64,000 bases of DNA, from positions 6,082 to 70,081 of the forward strand of contig NZ_CABFMN010000088.1 in NCBI RefSeq assembly GCF_901875635.1, in the 5' to 3' direction. Made by a program: the position numbers and the translations under genes. Below are positions 20,780 through 32,582 of this stretch, in pieces. A model generated the notes under the pieces. It ran no database searches and was not told the origin of the DNA. It saw only the letters and a program-made list of their open reading frames with translations. Source of the DNA: Xylophilus ampelinus (GTDB taxonomy: Bacteria; Pseudomonadota; Gammaproteobacteria; Burkholderiales; Burkholderiaceae_C). How positions within the stretch are numbered: position 1 is the first letter of the stretch; each line of letters begins with the position of its first letter.

Positions 20780-22000
20780 ATGAGACCCTTCGCATTGCCA
20801 CCTTCGGCCGACGGCCTGTGGACGGGCCTGCGCGACCCTGGCGGCGCGCCACTGGCGCTGGCCGTGGCCGACGGCGTGCTGCGCTGGGCCGGCCCGCCCG
20901 GTGCCGTGCCCGCCGCCTGGGCCGGAGCGCGCGTGCACGACGGCGGCGGCGCGCTGGTCACGCCTGGCCTGGTCGACTGCCACACCCACCTGGTCTACGG
21001 CGGCCAGCGCGCCAACGAATTCGCCATGCGTTTGGCCGGCGCCAGCTATGAGGAGGTGGCGAAGGCCGGCGGCGGTATCGTCTCCAGCGTGCGCGCCACG
21101 CGCGAGGCCAGCGAGGACGAACTCTTCGCCAGCGCCTCGGCACGGCTCGAGAACCTGCTGGCCGAGGGCGTGTGCGCGATCGAGATCAAGTCTGGCTACG
21201 GCCTGGCGCTGGAACACGAGCGCAAGCAGCTGCGCGTGGCGCGCCGGCTGGCGCAGTCGCACGGCGTGACGGTGCGCACCACCTTCCTCGGCGCGCATGC
21301 GCTGCCGCCCGAATATGCCGGCCGCAGCGGAGACTACATCGAGCTCGTCTGCCGCGAGATGCTGCCCGCGCTGGCGGCCGAGGGACTGGTGGACGCCGTC
21401 GATGTCTTCTGCGAGCGCATCGCCTTCTCGCTGGAAGAGACGGAGCGCGTGTTCCAGGCCGCCCAGGCGCTGGGCCTGCCCGTCAAGCTCCATGCCGAGC
21501 AGCTGTCGGACATGGGCGGCGCCGCGCTGGCGGCGCGCTACGGCGCGCTCTCGTGCGACCACATCGAGCACCTGTCGCAGGCCGGCATCGATGCGATGAA
21601 GGCCGCCGGTACCGTGGCCGTGCTGCTGCCGGGCGCCTACTACACGCTGCGCGACACGCAGCTGCCGCCCATCGCCGCGCTGCGCGAGGCAGGCGTGCCC
21701 ATGGCCGTCTCCACCGACCACAACCCCGGCACCTCGCCGGCGCTGTCGCTGCTGTTGATGGTCAACATGGCGTGCACGCTGTTCCGCCTCACCGTGCCCG
21801 AGGCGCTGGACGGCGTCACCCGCCACGCGGCGCGCGCGCTGGGCCTGCAGGGCACCCACGGCGCGCTGATCGTCGGGCAGCCCGCCAACTTCGTGCTGTG
21901 GGACGTGCGCGAAGCGGCCGAACTCGCCTACTGGTTCGGCCAGCGCCCGGTGCGTACCGTCGTGCGCCAGGGCCGCATCGCCGAAGGGGAGGGCGCATGA
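20780..22000 (+). CDS. hutI: Imidazolonepropionase
   Basis: Third hut step: hydrolysis of 4-imidazolone-5-propionate to N-formimidoyl-L-glutamate by a cytosolic zinc/iron amidohydrolase. The 406-residue length is normal. The metal-binding [16 protein letters not shown], the substrate region EIKSGYGL, the [11 protein letters not shown] motif and the late [10 protein letters not shown] are all present. A longer reading from 20720 is rejected because its first 20 residues come from the intergenic repeat. The TGA overlaps the hutF ATG. Confidence 0.96.
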   Translation: MRPFALPPSADGLWTGLRDPGGAPLALAVADGVLRWAGPPGAVPAAWAGARVHDGGGALVTPGLVDCHTHLVYGGQRANEFAMRLAGASYEEVAKAGGGIVSSVRATREASEDELFASASARLENLLAEGVCAIEIKSGYGLALEHERKQLRVARRLAQSHGVTVRTTFLGAHALPPEYAGRSGDYIELVCREMLPALAAEGLVDAVDVFCERIAFSLEETERVFQAAQALGLPVKLHAEQLSDMGGAALAARYGALSCDHIEHLSQAGIDAMKAAGTVAVLLPGAYYTLRDTQLPPIAALREAGVPMAVSTDHNPGTSPALSLLLMVNMACTLFRLTVPEALDGVTRHAARALGLQGTHGALIVGQPANFVLWDVREAAELAYWFGQRPVRTVVRQGRIAEGEGA

Positions 22001-23382
22001 CGCGCTCGCTGCATGCCGCCGATGCGCTGCTGCCGGGCGGCTGGGCAAAGAACGTGTCGATCGCCTGGGACGACCATGGCCGTCTCGTCGCCGTCGACGC
22101 CGATGCAGCGCCGCTGCCGGGCGCCGACCGGGCCCGCGGCCCGCTGCTACCGGGCATGCCCAACCTGCATTCGCACGCCTTCCAGCGCGGCATCGCGGGG
22201 CTCACCGAATACCGGGGCCAGGCGCAGGATTCCTTCTGGAGCTGGCGCACGCTGATGTACCGCTTCGCGCTGCGGCTCGATCCCGCGCAGCTGGAGGCGA
22301 TCGCGCTGTGGCTCTATGTCGAGATGCTCGAGGCGGGCTACACCTCGGTGTGCGAGTTCCACTACGTGCACCACGATGCCGATGGCCGGCCCTATGCCGA
22401 CGACGCGACGCTCGCGCTCGCGCTGCTGCGCGCTGCCCAGGAGGCGGGCATCGGCCTCACCTTGCTGCCGGTGCTGTACCAGTCCGGCGGCTTCGGCGGC
22501 CTGCCGCCCGGCGACGGCCAGCGGCGCTTCATCCGCTCGACCGACTCGATGCTGGCACTGCTCGATCGCCTGAAACCGCTGTGCGAGACGCAGGGCGGCC
22601 GCCTCGGACTCGCACCCCATTCGCTGCGCGCCGTGCCGCCCGACAGCCTGCGCGCGGCGCTGGCCGGACTGCATGCGCTGGACCCGACTGCGCCCGTGCA
22701 CATCCACATCGCCGAGCAGACCAAGGAGGTCGACGATTGCTTCGCCTGGAGCGGCCAGCGCCCCGTCGCCTGGCTGCTCGACCATGCACCGGTCGATGCA
22801 CGCTGGTGCCTGGTGCACGCCACGCACATGGACGCCGACGAGTACCGCCGCGCGGCCGCCAGCGGCGCCGTCGCCGGCCTGTGTCCGACCACCGAAGCCA
22901 ATCTGGGCGACGGCATCTTCGACCTGCCGGCGTGGTGTTCTGCCGGAGGCGCGTGGGGCGTGGGCTCCGACAGCCACGTCTGCGTCAACGCCGCCGAGGA
23001 GCTGCTGATGCTCGAGTACAGCCAGCGCCTCGCCCGGCGCGAGCGCAACGTGGCTGCCGATGTGTCGCAGCCGCAGGTCGCCACGGCGATGACCCTGGCC
23101 GCGGTGCAGGGCGGCGCGCAGGCCGCGGGCCGCCCGGTCGCCGGTCTGGCCGTGGGTCAGCAGGCGGACTTCGTCGTGCTCGATGCAGGCCACACCGCGC
23201 TGGCCGGCCTGCCCGCGCCCGAGATGCTGGCCTCGCACGTCTTCGCCAGCCAGCGCACGAGCGCCATCGATGCCGTGTGGGTGGCGGGACGGCCGCGCGC
23301 GCAGGGTGGGCGGCACCCGCTCCACCACAGCGCCGCGGCCGGCTTCGTCGCCGCGCGGCGGCAATTGCTGAACACACCATGA
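21997..23382 (+). CDS. hutF: N-formimidoyl-L-glutamate deiminase
   Basis: Fourth step in the five-step route: formimidoylglutamate to N-formylglutamate plus ammonia, by a zinc amidohydrolase related to guanine deaminase. 461 residues. The metal site begins with [12 protein letters not shown], continues with VHIHIAEQ, and ends with [16 protein letters not shown]. HutF together with HutG shows that this organism uses the Pseudomonas-type route rather than direct formiminoglutamase. It overlaps hutI (ATGA) and hutG (ATGA), so the three proteins are translationally coupled. Confidence 0.95.
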   Translation: MTRSLHAADALLPGGWAKNVSIAWDDHGRLVAVDADAAPLPGADRARGPLLPGMPNLHSHAFQRGIAGLTEYRGQAQDSFWSWRTLMYRFALRLDPAQLEAIALWLYVEMLEAGYTSVCEFHYVHHDADGRPYADDATLALALLRAAQEAGIGLTLLPVLYQSGGFGGLPPGDGQRRFIRSTDSMLALLDRLKPLCETQGGRLGLAPHSLRAVPPDSLRAALAGLHALDPTAPVHIHIAEQTKEVDDCFAWSGQRPVAWLLDHAPVDARWCLVHATHMDADEYRRAAASGAVAGLCPTTEANLGDGIFDLPAWCSAGGAWGVGSDSHVCVNAAEELLMLEYSQRLARRERNVAADVSQPQVATAMTLAAVQGGAQAAGRPVAGLAVGQQADFVVLDAGHTALAGLPAPEMLASHVFASQRTSAIDAVWVAGRPRAQGGRHPLHHSAAAGFVAARRQLLNTP

Positions 23383-24191
23383 GCCTCTTCGCCACCACCG
23401 AACCCCCCTTCCGCTTCCGCGCCGGCACCCGGCCGCTGCTGATCTCCATGCCGCACGTGGGCACGCACGTGCCGCCCGCGCTGGCCGCGCGCCTCACGGA
23501 CGAGGCGCGCCAGGTGCCCGACACCGACTGGCACCTCGAACGGCTCTACGACTTCGCCGACGAACTCGGCGCCTCGGTGCTCGTTGCCACGCACTCGCGC
23601 TACGTCATCGACCTGAACCGCCCGCCGGACGGCGCCAGCCTCTACCCGGGCCAGAGCGTCACCGGCCTGTGCCCGGTCGATACCTTCGACGACACGCCGC
23701 TGTATGCCCGGGGCGACGCGCCGGACGAGGCTGAGATAGCCGCCCGTCGAGAGGCTCTGTGGAAGCCCTACCACGCGCAACTGGCGGCTGAACTCGCGCG
23801 CCTGAAGGCGGCGCACGGCGTCGTCGCGCTATGGGATGCGCATTCCATCCGCTCGGTGCTGCCGCGCTTCTTCGACGGCAAGCTGCCCGACCTCAACCTC
23901 GGCACGGCCGACGGCGCGAGCTGCGACCCGGCACTGGCGGCGCAGCTGCTGGCCATCGCGCAGTCGAACCCCGCATACACCGGCGTGCTGAACGGCCGCT
24001 TCAAGGGCGGCCACATCACACGCCGCTACGGCGACCCGACGGGCGGCGTCCACGCGGTGCAGCTCGAGATGACGCAGTGCAGCTACATGCAGGAGGCGCT
24101 GCCCTTCGATTACCTCCCCGCTGTGGCGGCCGGCGTGCAGCCGCAGGTGCGGCGCATGCTGGAAGCGGTGCTGGCCTTCGTGCAGGCCTGA
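23379..24191 (+). CDS. hutG: N-formylglutamate deformylase
   Basis: Last hut step: N-formylglutamate to glutamate plus formate. The 270-residue length and motifs fit the FGase family: LLISMPHVGTHVP near the start, YVIDLNRPPDG, and ALWDAHSIRSVLP, with later metal/substrate residues in NGRFKGGHITRRYGDP. The ATG overlaps the hutF stop. It is the last gene of the hut unit; the SH3-domain gene starts 66 bases downstream. Confidence 0.96.
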   Translation: MSLFATTEPPFRFRAGTRPLLISMPHVGTHVPPALAARLTDEARQVPDTDWHLERLYDFADELGASVLVATHSRYVIDLNRPPDGASLYPGQSVTGLCPVDTFDDTPLYARGDAPDEAEIAARREALWKPYHAQLAAELARLKAAHGVVALWDAHSIRSVLPRFFDGKLPDLNLGTADGASCDPALAAQLLAIAQSNPAYTGVLNGRFKGGHITRRYGDPTGGVHAVQLEMTQCSYMQEALPFDYLPAVAAGVQPQVRRMLEAVLAFVQA

Positions 24192-24257
24192 CCGCGGGCC
24201 CCGGCCGCGATCCGGCGCTTACCATCGCGGCCTCGAACATCCAGGAGGCATCACCGC

Positions 24258-24761
24258 ATGCGCCATCCGAGCCGAATCCTCCTCGCATCCGCCGCGTGCG
24301 CCGCCGCGCTGGGGCTGCCGCTGGGCGCGGCCGCCCAGCAGCCGCCGCAGCCCGTCGACGCCGACCTGCGCGCCGGCAGCGTGCTGCGGGCCGGGCCGTC
24401 CACCCGCGATGCGGTCACGCAGCGCGTGCCGCGCACGGTGCCTGCCTGGGTCTATGGCTGTACCGAGCAGCGCGGCTGGTGCGAGGTCGAACTCGAAGGC
24501 GGCGCGCGCGGCTGGGTGGCCGAGAGCCGCCTGCAGGCGGTGCAGGAGGAGGACAGCCTCGACCACCGCACCAGCACCCCGCTGCCGCAGCGCGGCGTGA
24601 TCAACAACGGCGCCGTCACCGGCGTCTACGTGGTGCAGCCCTGGGGCTACGGCTACCACGGCGGCGCCACCGTCATCGAGCTCGCGCCGCGCGGGGGCCC
24701 GGGCGAGCCGATGTTCCCGATGCGCCCCGGCTGGGCGCGCGGGCAGCCGATGCCGCGCTGA
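24258..24761 (+). CDS. Secreted SH3-domain protein (paralogue 1)
   Basis: A 167-residue exported protein. The signal peptide is about 1-27 (ending AAAQQ). A bacterial SH3 domain follows at about 35-95, with AGSVLRAGPSTRDAVTQRV and GWCEVELEGGARGWV. The C-terminal part is glycine- and proline-rich (PWGYGYHGG). Bacterial SH3 domains usually bind cell-wall peptides. It is a shorter relative of the protein at 27385. It is convergent with the desaturase gene, with a family-A repeat between them. Confidence 0.75.
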   Translation: MRHPSRILLASAACAAALGLPLGAAAQQPPQPVDADLRAGSVLRAGPSTRDAVTQRVPRTVPAWVYGCTEQRGWCEVELEGGARGWVAESRLQAVQEEDSLDHRTSTPLPQRGVINNGAVTGVYVVQPWGYGYHGGATVIELAPRGGPGEPMFPMRPGWARGQPMPR

Positions 24762-24775
24762 GCGCTTTGCTCGGC

Positions 24776-24840
24776 TTGCTATCGAATCGATAGCTGCTTG
24801 CGCCCGGCTGGCGGGCGTTGCAGGCCGATTTGGCTTGAAA
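24776..24840. repeat. Dispersed repeat family A, copy 3
   Basis: TTGCTATCGAATCGATAGCTG, then CTTGCGCCCGGCTGGCGGGCGTTGCAGGCCGATTTGGCTTGAAA. This is the most complete copy in the window and again lies between convergent genes. Confidence 0.8.
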
Positions 24841-24855
24841 AGCCAGTCGGCCGGT

Positions 24856-25962
24856 TCAGGCCGCTGCGAGCGGCAGCGGTGCGGGCTCGCTGGTCGCGCG
24901 GCCCTGGAAGTCGGTCCAGCAGCGGCGCGTGAAGTCGTACAGCTTGCAGCGGCGCGCCGTGCCGAAGTACCAGCGCCACGAGAAGCGCTGGATCACGATG
25001 CGCCCGGGCAGCAGCTCCTCGATGCGGGCCTGGGCCGCCTTGAGCTTGTAGAGCGGGATGCTCATGTCCACGTGGTGCGCCGTGTGCTCCATGATGTGGT
25101 GCATCAGGCCGCCGATGCGCCAGGGGAAGGTCAGGTGCACGGTGGTCGACACGAAGGGCTGCGCGCGCTGCCAGGCGGCGCGGTCGTCGTGCCAGGACAC
25201 CTTCACGTGCGTGTGGTGCACGTACACCACGAAGCCGATCATCGCGAACCAGAACAGCACCGGCAGCACGAAGGCGAAGCCCAGCATCGGCAGCAGCGCG
25301 CGCCCGGTGGCGAAGGACACCGCCGCCAGCACCGCCAGCCACGCCGTGGCGAAGCCCAGCACCAGCGCGCAGTCGCGCGAGAACACCGGCCGCTCGGCGT
25401 TGGCCGTCCGGTCGCGCGCGATCATGCGGCGCCACCAGATCTCGACCATGTAGTACACGCCGGGCGCCCAACCGCTGCGGTACAGGCGCTCCATCAGCCG
25501 CCGGCCGGGCGGCAGCGCCTCGTACTCGGCCTGCGTGAGCGGCGCCCAGACGAAGTCCACGCCCTTGAGGTTGGTGAAACCGTGGTGCACCGTGTTGTGC
25601 CCCATGTCCCAGAGGCTGTAGGGCGTGAGCGAGGGCAGGAAGGCGATGCGGCCCAGCCACCGGTTCAGGCGCCGGTGCGGCGTCAGGCTCTGGTGGCAGG
25701 CGTCGTGGCCGATGATGAACAGCCGTCCGATCACGAAGCCGCAGGCCAGCCCGGCCAGGGCGCGGGCCCAGCCGGCCTCCAGCAGCACGGCGGCGGCGGC
25801 CAGGGCGAAGAAGAGCAGGTAGTCCAGCACCAGCAGCAGGACGGGGCGCAGCGTGCTGCGCTGCACGAGCGGCAGCAGCCAGCCGCGGATGGTCTTGCGG
25901 TGCGGCAGCGGCACCTCGGGGGGCAGCGGGCGGGGCGCCGGCTGGAGAGTCGGTTCGGACAT
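24856..25962 (-). CDS. Fatty acid desaturase family membrane protein
   Basis: A 368-residue membrane di-iron desaturase. The histidine boxes are HDACH (86-90), HNTVHH (122-127) and EHTAHH (292-297). Hydrophobic segments occur near 41-61, 70-85, 198-220 and 222-248. This spacing matches acyl-lipid desaturases such as the omega-6/delta-12 group, so introducing a double bond into membrane acyl chains is the likely role. MSEPTLQ at 25962 is used; the longer reading needs a TTG start. It is unrelated in detail to the desaturase-like gene at 18049, whose boxes differ. Confidence 0.8.
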   Translation of the reverse strand: MSEPTLQPAPRPLPPEVPLPHRKTIRGWLLPLVQRSTLRPVLLLVLDYLLFFALAAAAVLLEAGWARALAGLACGFVIGRLFIIGHDACHQSLTPHRRLNRWLGRIAFLPSLTPYSLWDMGHNTVHHGFTNLKGVDFVWAPLTQAEYEALPPGRRLMERLYRSGWAPGVYYMVEIWWRRMIARDRTANAERPVFSRDCALVLGFATAWLAVLAAVSFATGRALLPMLGFAFVLPVLFWFAMIGFVVYVHHTHVKVSWHDDRAAWQRAQPFVSTTVHLTFPWRIGGLMHHIMEHTAHHVDMSIPLYKLKAAQARIEELLPGRIVIQRFSWRWYFGTARRCKLYDFTRRCWTDFQGRATSEPAPLPLAAA

Positions 25963-26179
25963 GGAACTGAAGAGGGCGCGACCCGCGCGCACGGTGGACG
26001 AAGAGGACAAATGAGAGGGCGATCAGGCCGCAGCCCGGCAGGGCGCGACATGCAACCCTAACCGAGGCCTGTGGACGGTGTCATGACAGCGGTCAAACAC
26101 CGGCCCGACGCCCAGGAAGTTGGCAGGGCCAGCCGGATGCGCGGGGCGCCGCCGCAACAGCGATTCCTACAATCGCCGC

Positions 26180-27220
26180 ATGACGCTGCCCGCCTACACC
26201 CGTGCCCGTGAGCTGCCCGGCATTCTCGCCCAACGCATCGCCATCCTCGACGGCGCCATGGGCACGATGATCCAGCGCTTCAAGCTCGGCGAGGCGCAGT
26301 ACCGCGGCGAGCGCTTCAAGGATTTCCACAAGGACGTGAAGGGCAACAACGAATTGCTGTCGCTCACGCGCCCCGAGGTCATCCGCGACATCCACGAGGG
26401 CTACCTGGCCGCGGGGGCCGACCTGATCGAGACCAACACCTTCGGCGCCACCACCGTCGCGCAGGAGGATTACGACATGGCGCACCTGGCGCGCGAGATG
26501 AACCTCGAATCCGCCAAGCTCGCCCGCGCCGCCTGCGACAAGTTCAGCACGCCCGACAAACCGCGCTTCGTCGCCGGCGCCCTCGGGCCCACGCCCAAGA
26601 CCGCCAGCATCAGCCCCGACGTGAACGACCCGGGCGCGCGCAATGTCGATTTCGAGACCTTGCGCGCCGCCTACTATGAGCAGACCGAGGCGCTGGTGCA
26701 GGGCGGGGCCGACGTGATCCTGGTCGAGACCATCTTCGATACGCTCAACGCCAAGGCCGCGCTCTTCGCCGTCGACGAGTACTTCGAGGCCAGCGGCGAG
26801 CGTCTGCCGATCATCATCAGCGGCACCGTGACCGACGCCTCGGGCCGCATCCTGTCGGGCCAGACCGTCACCGCCTTCTGGCACAGCGTGCGGCATGCCC
26901 AGCCGCTGGCCATCGGCCTGAACTGTGCGCTGGGCGCCGCCCTGATGCGCCCCTACGTGCAGGAGCTCAACCGCGTGGCGGGCGACACCTTCATCAGCTG
27001 CTACCCCAACGCCGGCCTGCCCAACCCGATGAGCGACACCGGCTTCGACGAGACGCCCGAAGTCACCTCGCGCCTCATCCACGAGTTCGCGGCCGAGGGG
27101 CTGGTCAACATCGTCGGCGGCTGCTGCGGCACCACGCCGGATCACATCGCCGCCATCGGCCGTGCCGTCGCGCCCCTGCGTGGCCGGGCGCTGCCACCGG
27201 CCTACCGCGAAGCGGCCTGA
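26180..27220 (+). CDS. metH: Methionine synthase, homocysteine-binding module (split MetH, part 1)
   Basis: A 346-residue homocysteine S-methyltransferase module. It corresponds to the first domain of cobalamin-dependent methionine synthase. The zinc/homocysteine ligands are C249 (GLNCALGA) and C315-C316 (GGCCGTTP). It has no folate or cobalamin domain; these are encoded by the separate gene at 29813. Such a split is common in Burkholderiales, and the two chains must cooperate to turn homocysteine into methionine. Unusually, three unrelated genes lie between the halves. The start at MTLPAYT excludes a longer upstream reading. Confidence 0.92.
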   Translation: MTLPAYTRARELPGILAQRIAILDGAMGTMIQRFKLGEAQYRGERFKDFHKDVKGNNELLSLTRPEVIRDIHEGYLAAGADLIETNTFGATTVAQEDYDMAHLAREMNLESAKLARAACDKFSTPDKPRFVAGALGPTPKTASISPDVNDPGARNVDFETLRAAYYEQTEALVQGGADVILVETIFDTLNAKAALFAVDEYFEASGERLPIIISGTVTDASGRILSGQTVTAFWHSVRHAQPLAIGLNCALGAALMRPYVQELNRVAGDTFISCYPNAGLPNPMSDTGFDETPEVTSRLIHEFAAEGLVNIVGGCCGTTPDHIAAIGRAVAPLRGRALPPAYREAA

Positions 27221-27384
27221 CAGGGAATCCTGCCCGGAGCTCGTGTGAAGCGAGGATGAAGGCGGTAGCCAAAGGTAGCGGCGGTCCACCGCGCGGCGGC
27301 CGGTGGCGTTGGCGGAAAGCAGGGTGGTGTCCTATGGACAGCGCGTTCGGCGCCCGCCTAACCTGCATCAACAAAGGACCGCCC

Positions 27385-28251
27385 ATGATCCCTATGTCCC
27401 AGCCATCAGGCCCGCGTCGCTGGCTCGCCATCGCGGCACTGGTGCTTGCCGTGCCGCTCGCCGCCTCGGCACAGGAAGCCTACACGCGCGGATCGCCGAC
27501 GCTTTTTGCCGGCCCTTCCGCGGACTATCCGGCCGTCGCACGGCTGGCGCCCGGCCAGTCGCTGAGCGTCGTGGGCTGCACCGAAGGCTATGGCTGGTGC
27601 GACGTGGTCCTGCCCGACGGCCTGCGCGGCTGGGTCGCGGCGAACAGGCTCGAATACGACTATGCCGGCGACACCCTGCCGATGGCGACCTATGGCGCGG
27701 CCATCGGGGTGCCGATCGTCGGCTTCGCGCTCGGCAACTACTGGAGCAACTACTACCGCGACCGGCCCTGGTACCGCGAGCCGCGCTGGTGGGGCAACCG
27801 TCCTCCGCCGCCGCCCATGCCGGGTTGGCGCCCACCGCCCCCGCCCGCCATCGGCTGGGCGCCCCGGCCCCCCGCGCCGGGCTGGAACGGTCCGCCGCCG
27901 CCCCGGCCGGGCTGGTCCGGTCCACCGCCGCGGCCGGAGTGGAACGGTCCGCCGCCGCATGCACGGCCCGACTGGAACAATGCGCCGGGCCGGCCCGGCT
28001 GGAGCGGGCCCCCGCCTCAGCGACCCGACTGGAATGGGCGTCCCCCTCCGGCAACCGTGCAGCCGCCGCCGGCGGCGATGCCTCGGCCGCAGCCTCAGTT
28101 TCCTGTGCAGCCGCAACGGCGGCCCGGTGCCGGGCCGCAACCGCCGATGCCGGTCCAGGCGGCACCGCAGCCGCGCTTCCCGATGGGCCACATGCCGCCC
28201 CCGCCGGGCGGCGGCGCGACCTACAACGGCAACAACCCGGACCGCCCCTGA
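27385..28251 (+). CDS. Secreted SH3-domain protein with Pro/Gly/Trp-rich tail (paralogue 2)
   Basis: A 288-residue exported protein. The signal peptide (about 1-30, ending ASAQ) is followed by an SH3 domain at about 32-90 (SPTLFAGPSADYPAV...GYGWCDVVLPDGLRGWV). A short hydrophobic patch (IGVPIVGFALGNYW) comes next. From residue about 135 the tail is built of short units of the form PGWNGPPP, PGWSGPPP, PEWNGPPP and PDWNGRPPP. The SH3 part resembles the protein at 24258. GGA precedes the ATG. A role at the cell wall or in stickiness is a guess. It sits between the two metH halves. Confidence 0.75.
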   Translation: MIPMSQPSGPRRWLAIAALVLAVPLAASAQEAYTRGSPTLFAGPSADYPAVARLAPGQSLSVVGCTEGYGWCDVVLPDGLRGWVAANRLEYDYAGDTLPMATYGAAIGVPIVGFALGNYWSNYYRDRPWYREPRWWGNRPPPPPMPGWRPPPPPAIGWAPRPPAPGWNGPPPPRPGWSGPPPRPEWNGPPPHARPDWNNAPGRPGWSGPPPQRPDWNGRPPPATVQPPPAAMPRPQPQFPVQPQRRPGAGPQPPMPVQAAPQPRFPMGHMPPPPGGGATYNGNNPDRP

Positions 28252-28266
28252 GCCGGCGCAGCGTGT

Positions 28267-29154
28267 TCAGCCGGGCGTGCGCCCCATCAGTGCCACGAAG
28301 CGGCGCGCGCCCAGCCCCAGCGGGCGCTCCTTGGACCACACGACGTCGACCCACAGGTTAAGCCCGTTGCTGAGGTTCTCGAAAGGAATCTCCACCAGCG
28401 TGCCGGCCGCCACGTGCGGCCGCACCACGTTGCGTGGCAGCCAGCCCCAGCCGAGGCCGGCGCTCACCATGTTCAGCGCCGCCAGCGCGTTGTCGGTGCG
28501 CCAGACCTGCCGCGCGAAGACGAAACGCGGGTCGGCCGTCGGCACGTCGCGGCCGGCGACGACGATCTGCCGCGTGGCCGCCAGGTGCTGCTCGCGCAGC
28601 CGGCCGCCGGCGGCGGCGAGCACCGGGTGGCCGGGCGCGATCACCAGCACCAGCGTCTCGCGCGCCACCTCCTGAAAGCCCTCGCGCCCGTCCATGCCGG
28701 GCCGCTCGAACACCAGCGCCAGCTGCGCCCGCCCGCTGTGCAGCATGGCCAATGCGTCGGCCTGCGGTGCCGCCAGCACCTCCATCTCCAGCGCCGGGTA
28801 TTCGGCGGCCAGCGTGGCCAGGGCCGGGCCCCAGGCGGCGCCCAGCAGCTCGGGGGCGATGGCCAGGGTGAGCCGGTGCTCCAGGCCCTGCGTGAGCGCC
28901 AGGGCCTGCACCTGCAGCTGCGTGAGCTGGTCGGCCATGAGCCGCGCCTGCGGCTCCAGCGAGCGCGCAGCGGGCGTGGGGCGCGGCTCGCGCCCGCTGC
29001 GGTCGAACAGCGGCAGGTCGAGCTCGGCCTCCAGCTGGGCGATGGCCATGCTCACGGCCGACGGTACCTTGCCCAGGGCGCGGGCGGCCGCCGAGAAGGA
29101 GCCGTGGTCGAGCACCGCCAGAAAGACCGCCACGCTGTCGCTGTCGAAGGCCAT
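28267..29154 (-). CDS. LysR-family regulator divergent from PACE efflux gene
   Basis: A 295-residue LysR-type activator/repressor: helix-turn-helix at about 15-40 (SFSAAARALGKVPSAVSM) and an effector-binding domain from about 88. The ATG at 29154 is preferred to an upstream TTG. It is transcribed away from the PACE-family efflux gene, the arrangement of AceR/AceI in Acinetobacter, where a LysR protein induces the efflux gene. A clear inverted repeat at 29192-29216 is its probable binding site. The inducer is unknown; for relatives it is chlorhexidine or a diamine. Confidence 0.88.
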   Translation of the reverse strand: MAFDSDSVAVFLAVLDHGSFSAAARALGKVPSAVSMAIAQLEAELDLPLFDRSGREPRPTPAARSLEPQARLMADQLTQLQVQALALTQGLEHRLTLAIAPELLGAAWGPALATLAAEYPALEMEVLAAPQADALAMLHSGRAQLALVFERPGMDGREGFQEVARETLVLVIAPGHPVLAAAGGRLREQHLAATRQIVVAGRDVPTADPRFVFARQVWRTDNALAALNMVSAGLGWGWLPRNVVRPHVAAGTLVEIPFENLSNGLNLWVDVVWSKERPLGLGARRFVALMGRTPG

Positions 29155-29191
29155 CGCCTGATCTATCAATTAATCTGAAAGAAGATGACTT

Positions 29192-29216
29192 TTTATGTCA
29201 ATCAAGAAGACATAAA
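29192..29216. promoter_or_regulatory. LysR-type operator between regulator and PACE gene
   Basis: TTTATGTC (29192-29199) and GACATAAA (29209-29216) are perfect 8-bp arms around a 9-base spacer. The site lies in the 72-base divergent gap, ten bases before the PACE start. The T-N-A dyad form suits a LysR regulator. Confidence 0.75.
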
Positions 29217-29226
29217 TTCTGCCCCC

Positions 29227-29652
29227 ATGCAAGGAATCCAGCGAAAGATCGTCTACATCAGCCTCTACGAGGGGCTGGCCATCGTCTGTGCCACCTTCGG
29301 GCTGGCCGTCCTGTCCGACAACGGTCTGGGCCATTCGGGTGTCGCCGCGGTCATGGCCTCGGCCATCGCCATCGTGTGGAACCTCGGCTACAACAGCGCC
29401 TTCGAGTGGTGGGAGGCGCGCCAGCCTGTGCGCGGGCGCAGCGTGGCGCGGCGCGTGGCGCACGCCATCGGCTTCGAACTGGGCCTGGCCGTGGTGCTGA
29501 TCCCGGTGTTCGCCTGGTGGCTCGGCGTGAGCCTTTGGCATGCGCTGGTCATGGATGCCGGGCTGATGCTCTTCTTCCTCGTCTACACCTTCTGCTTCAA
29601 CTGGGGCTTCGACCGCGTCTTCGGCCTGCCGGCCTCGGCGCAGCCCGCATGA
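29227..29652 (+). CDS. PACE-family multidrug/biocide efflux transporter
   Basis: A 141-residue, four-helix inner-membrane exporter made of two bacterial-transmembrane-pair repeats. It starts [16 protein letters not shown]; the glutamate at position 15 aligns with the functionally required Glu15 of AceI. The repeat signatures [12 protein letters not shown] and [14 protein letters not shown] are intact. Relatives export chlorhexidine, acriflavine or short diamines using the proton gradient. The start at 29227 gives the family N-terminus; a 14-codon longer reading has its ribosome site too close. Probably controlled by the divergent LysR gene. Confidence 0.9.
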   Translation: MQGIQRKIVYISLYEGLAIVCATFGLAVLSDNGLGHSGVAAVMASAIAIVWNLGYNSAFEWWEARQPVRGRSVARRVAHAIGFELGLAVVLIPVFAWWLGVSLWHALVMDAGLMLFFLVYTFCFNWGFDRVFGLPASAQPA

Positions 29653-29812
29653 CCCCGGCGCGAGGCCGTCCGGCCCGCGCTCATTAAAATCCGCGCTCGC
29701 CCAAGGAGCGTTGCAGCGCCGGGGCCGCGTCCGCGGGCGCCGGCCGCCGCGTCAGGCTTGGGACCCGCAACGACGCTCGCCTGTTTCTCCCGTGTCCCCT
29801 GCAGGTGAGCCC

Positions 29813-32563
<2,751 letters not shown>

Positions 32564-32582
32564 TCCCGACGCGACCGGCACC

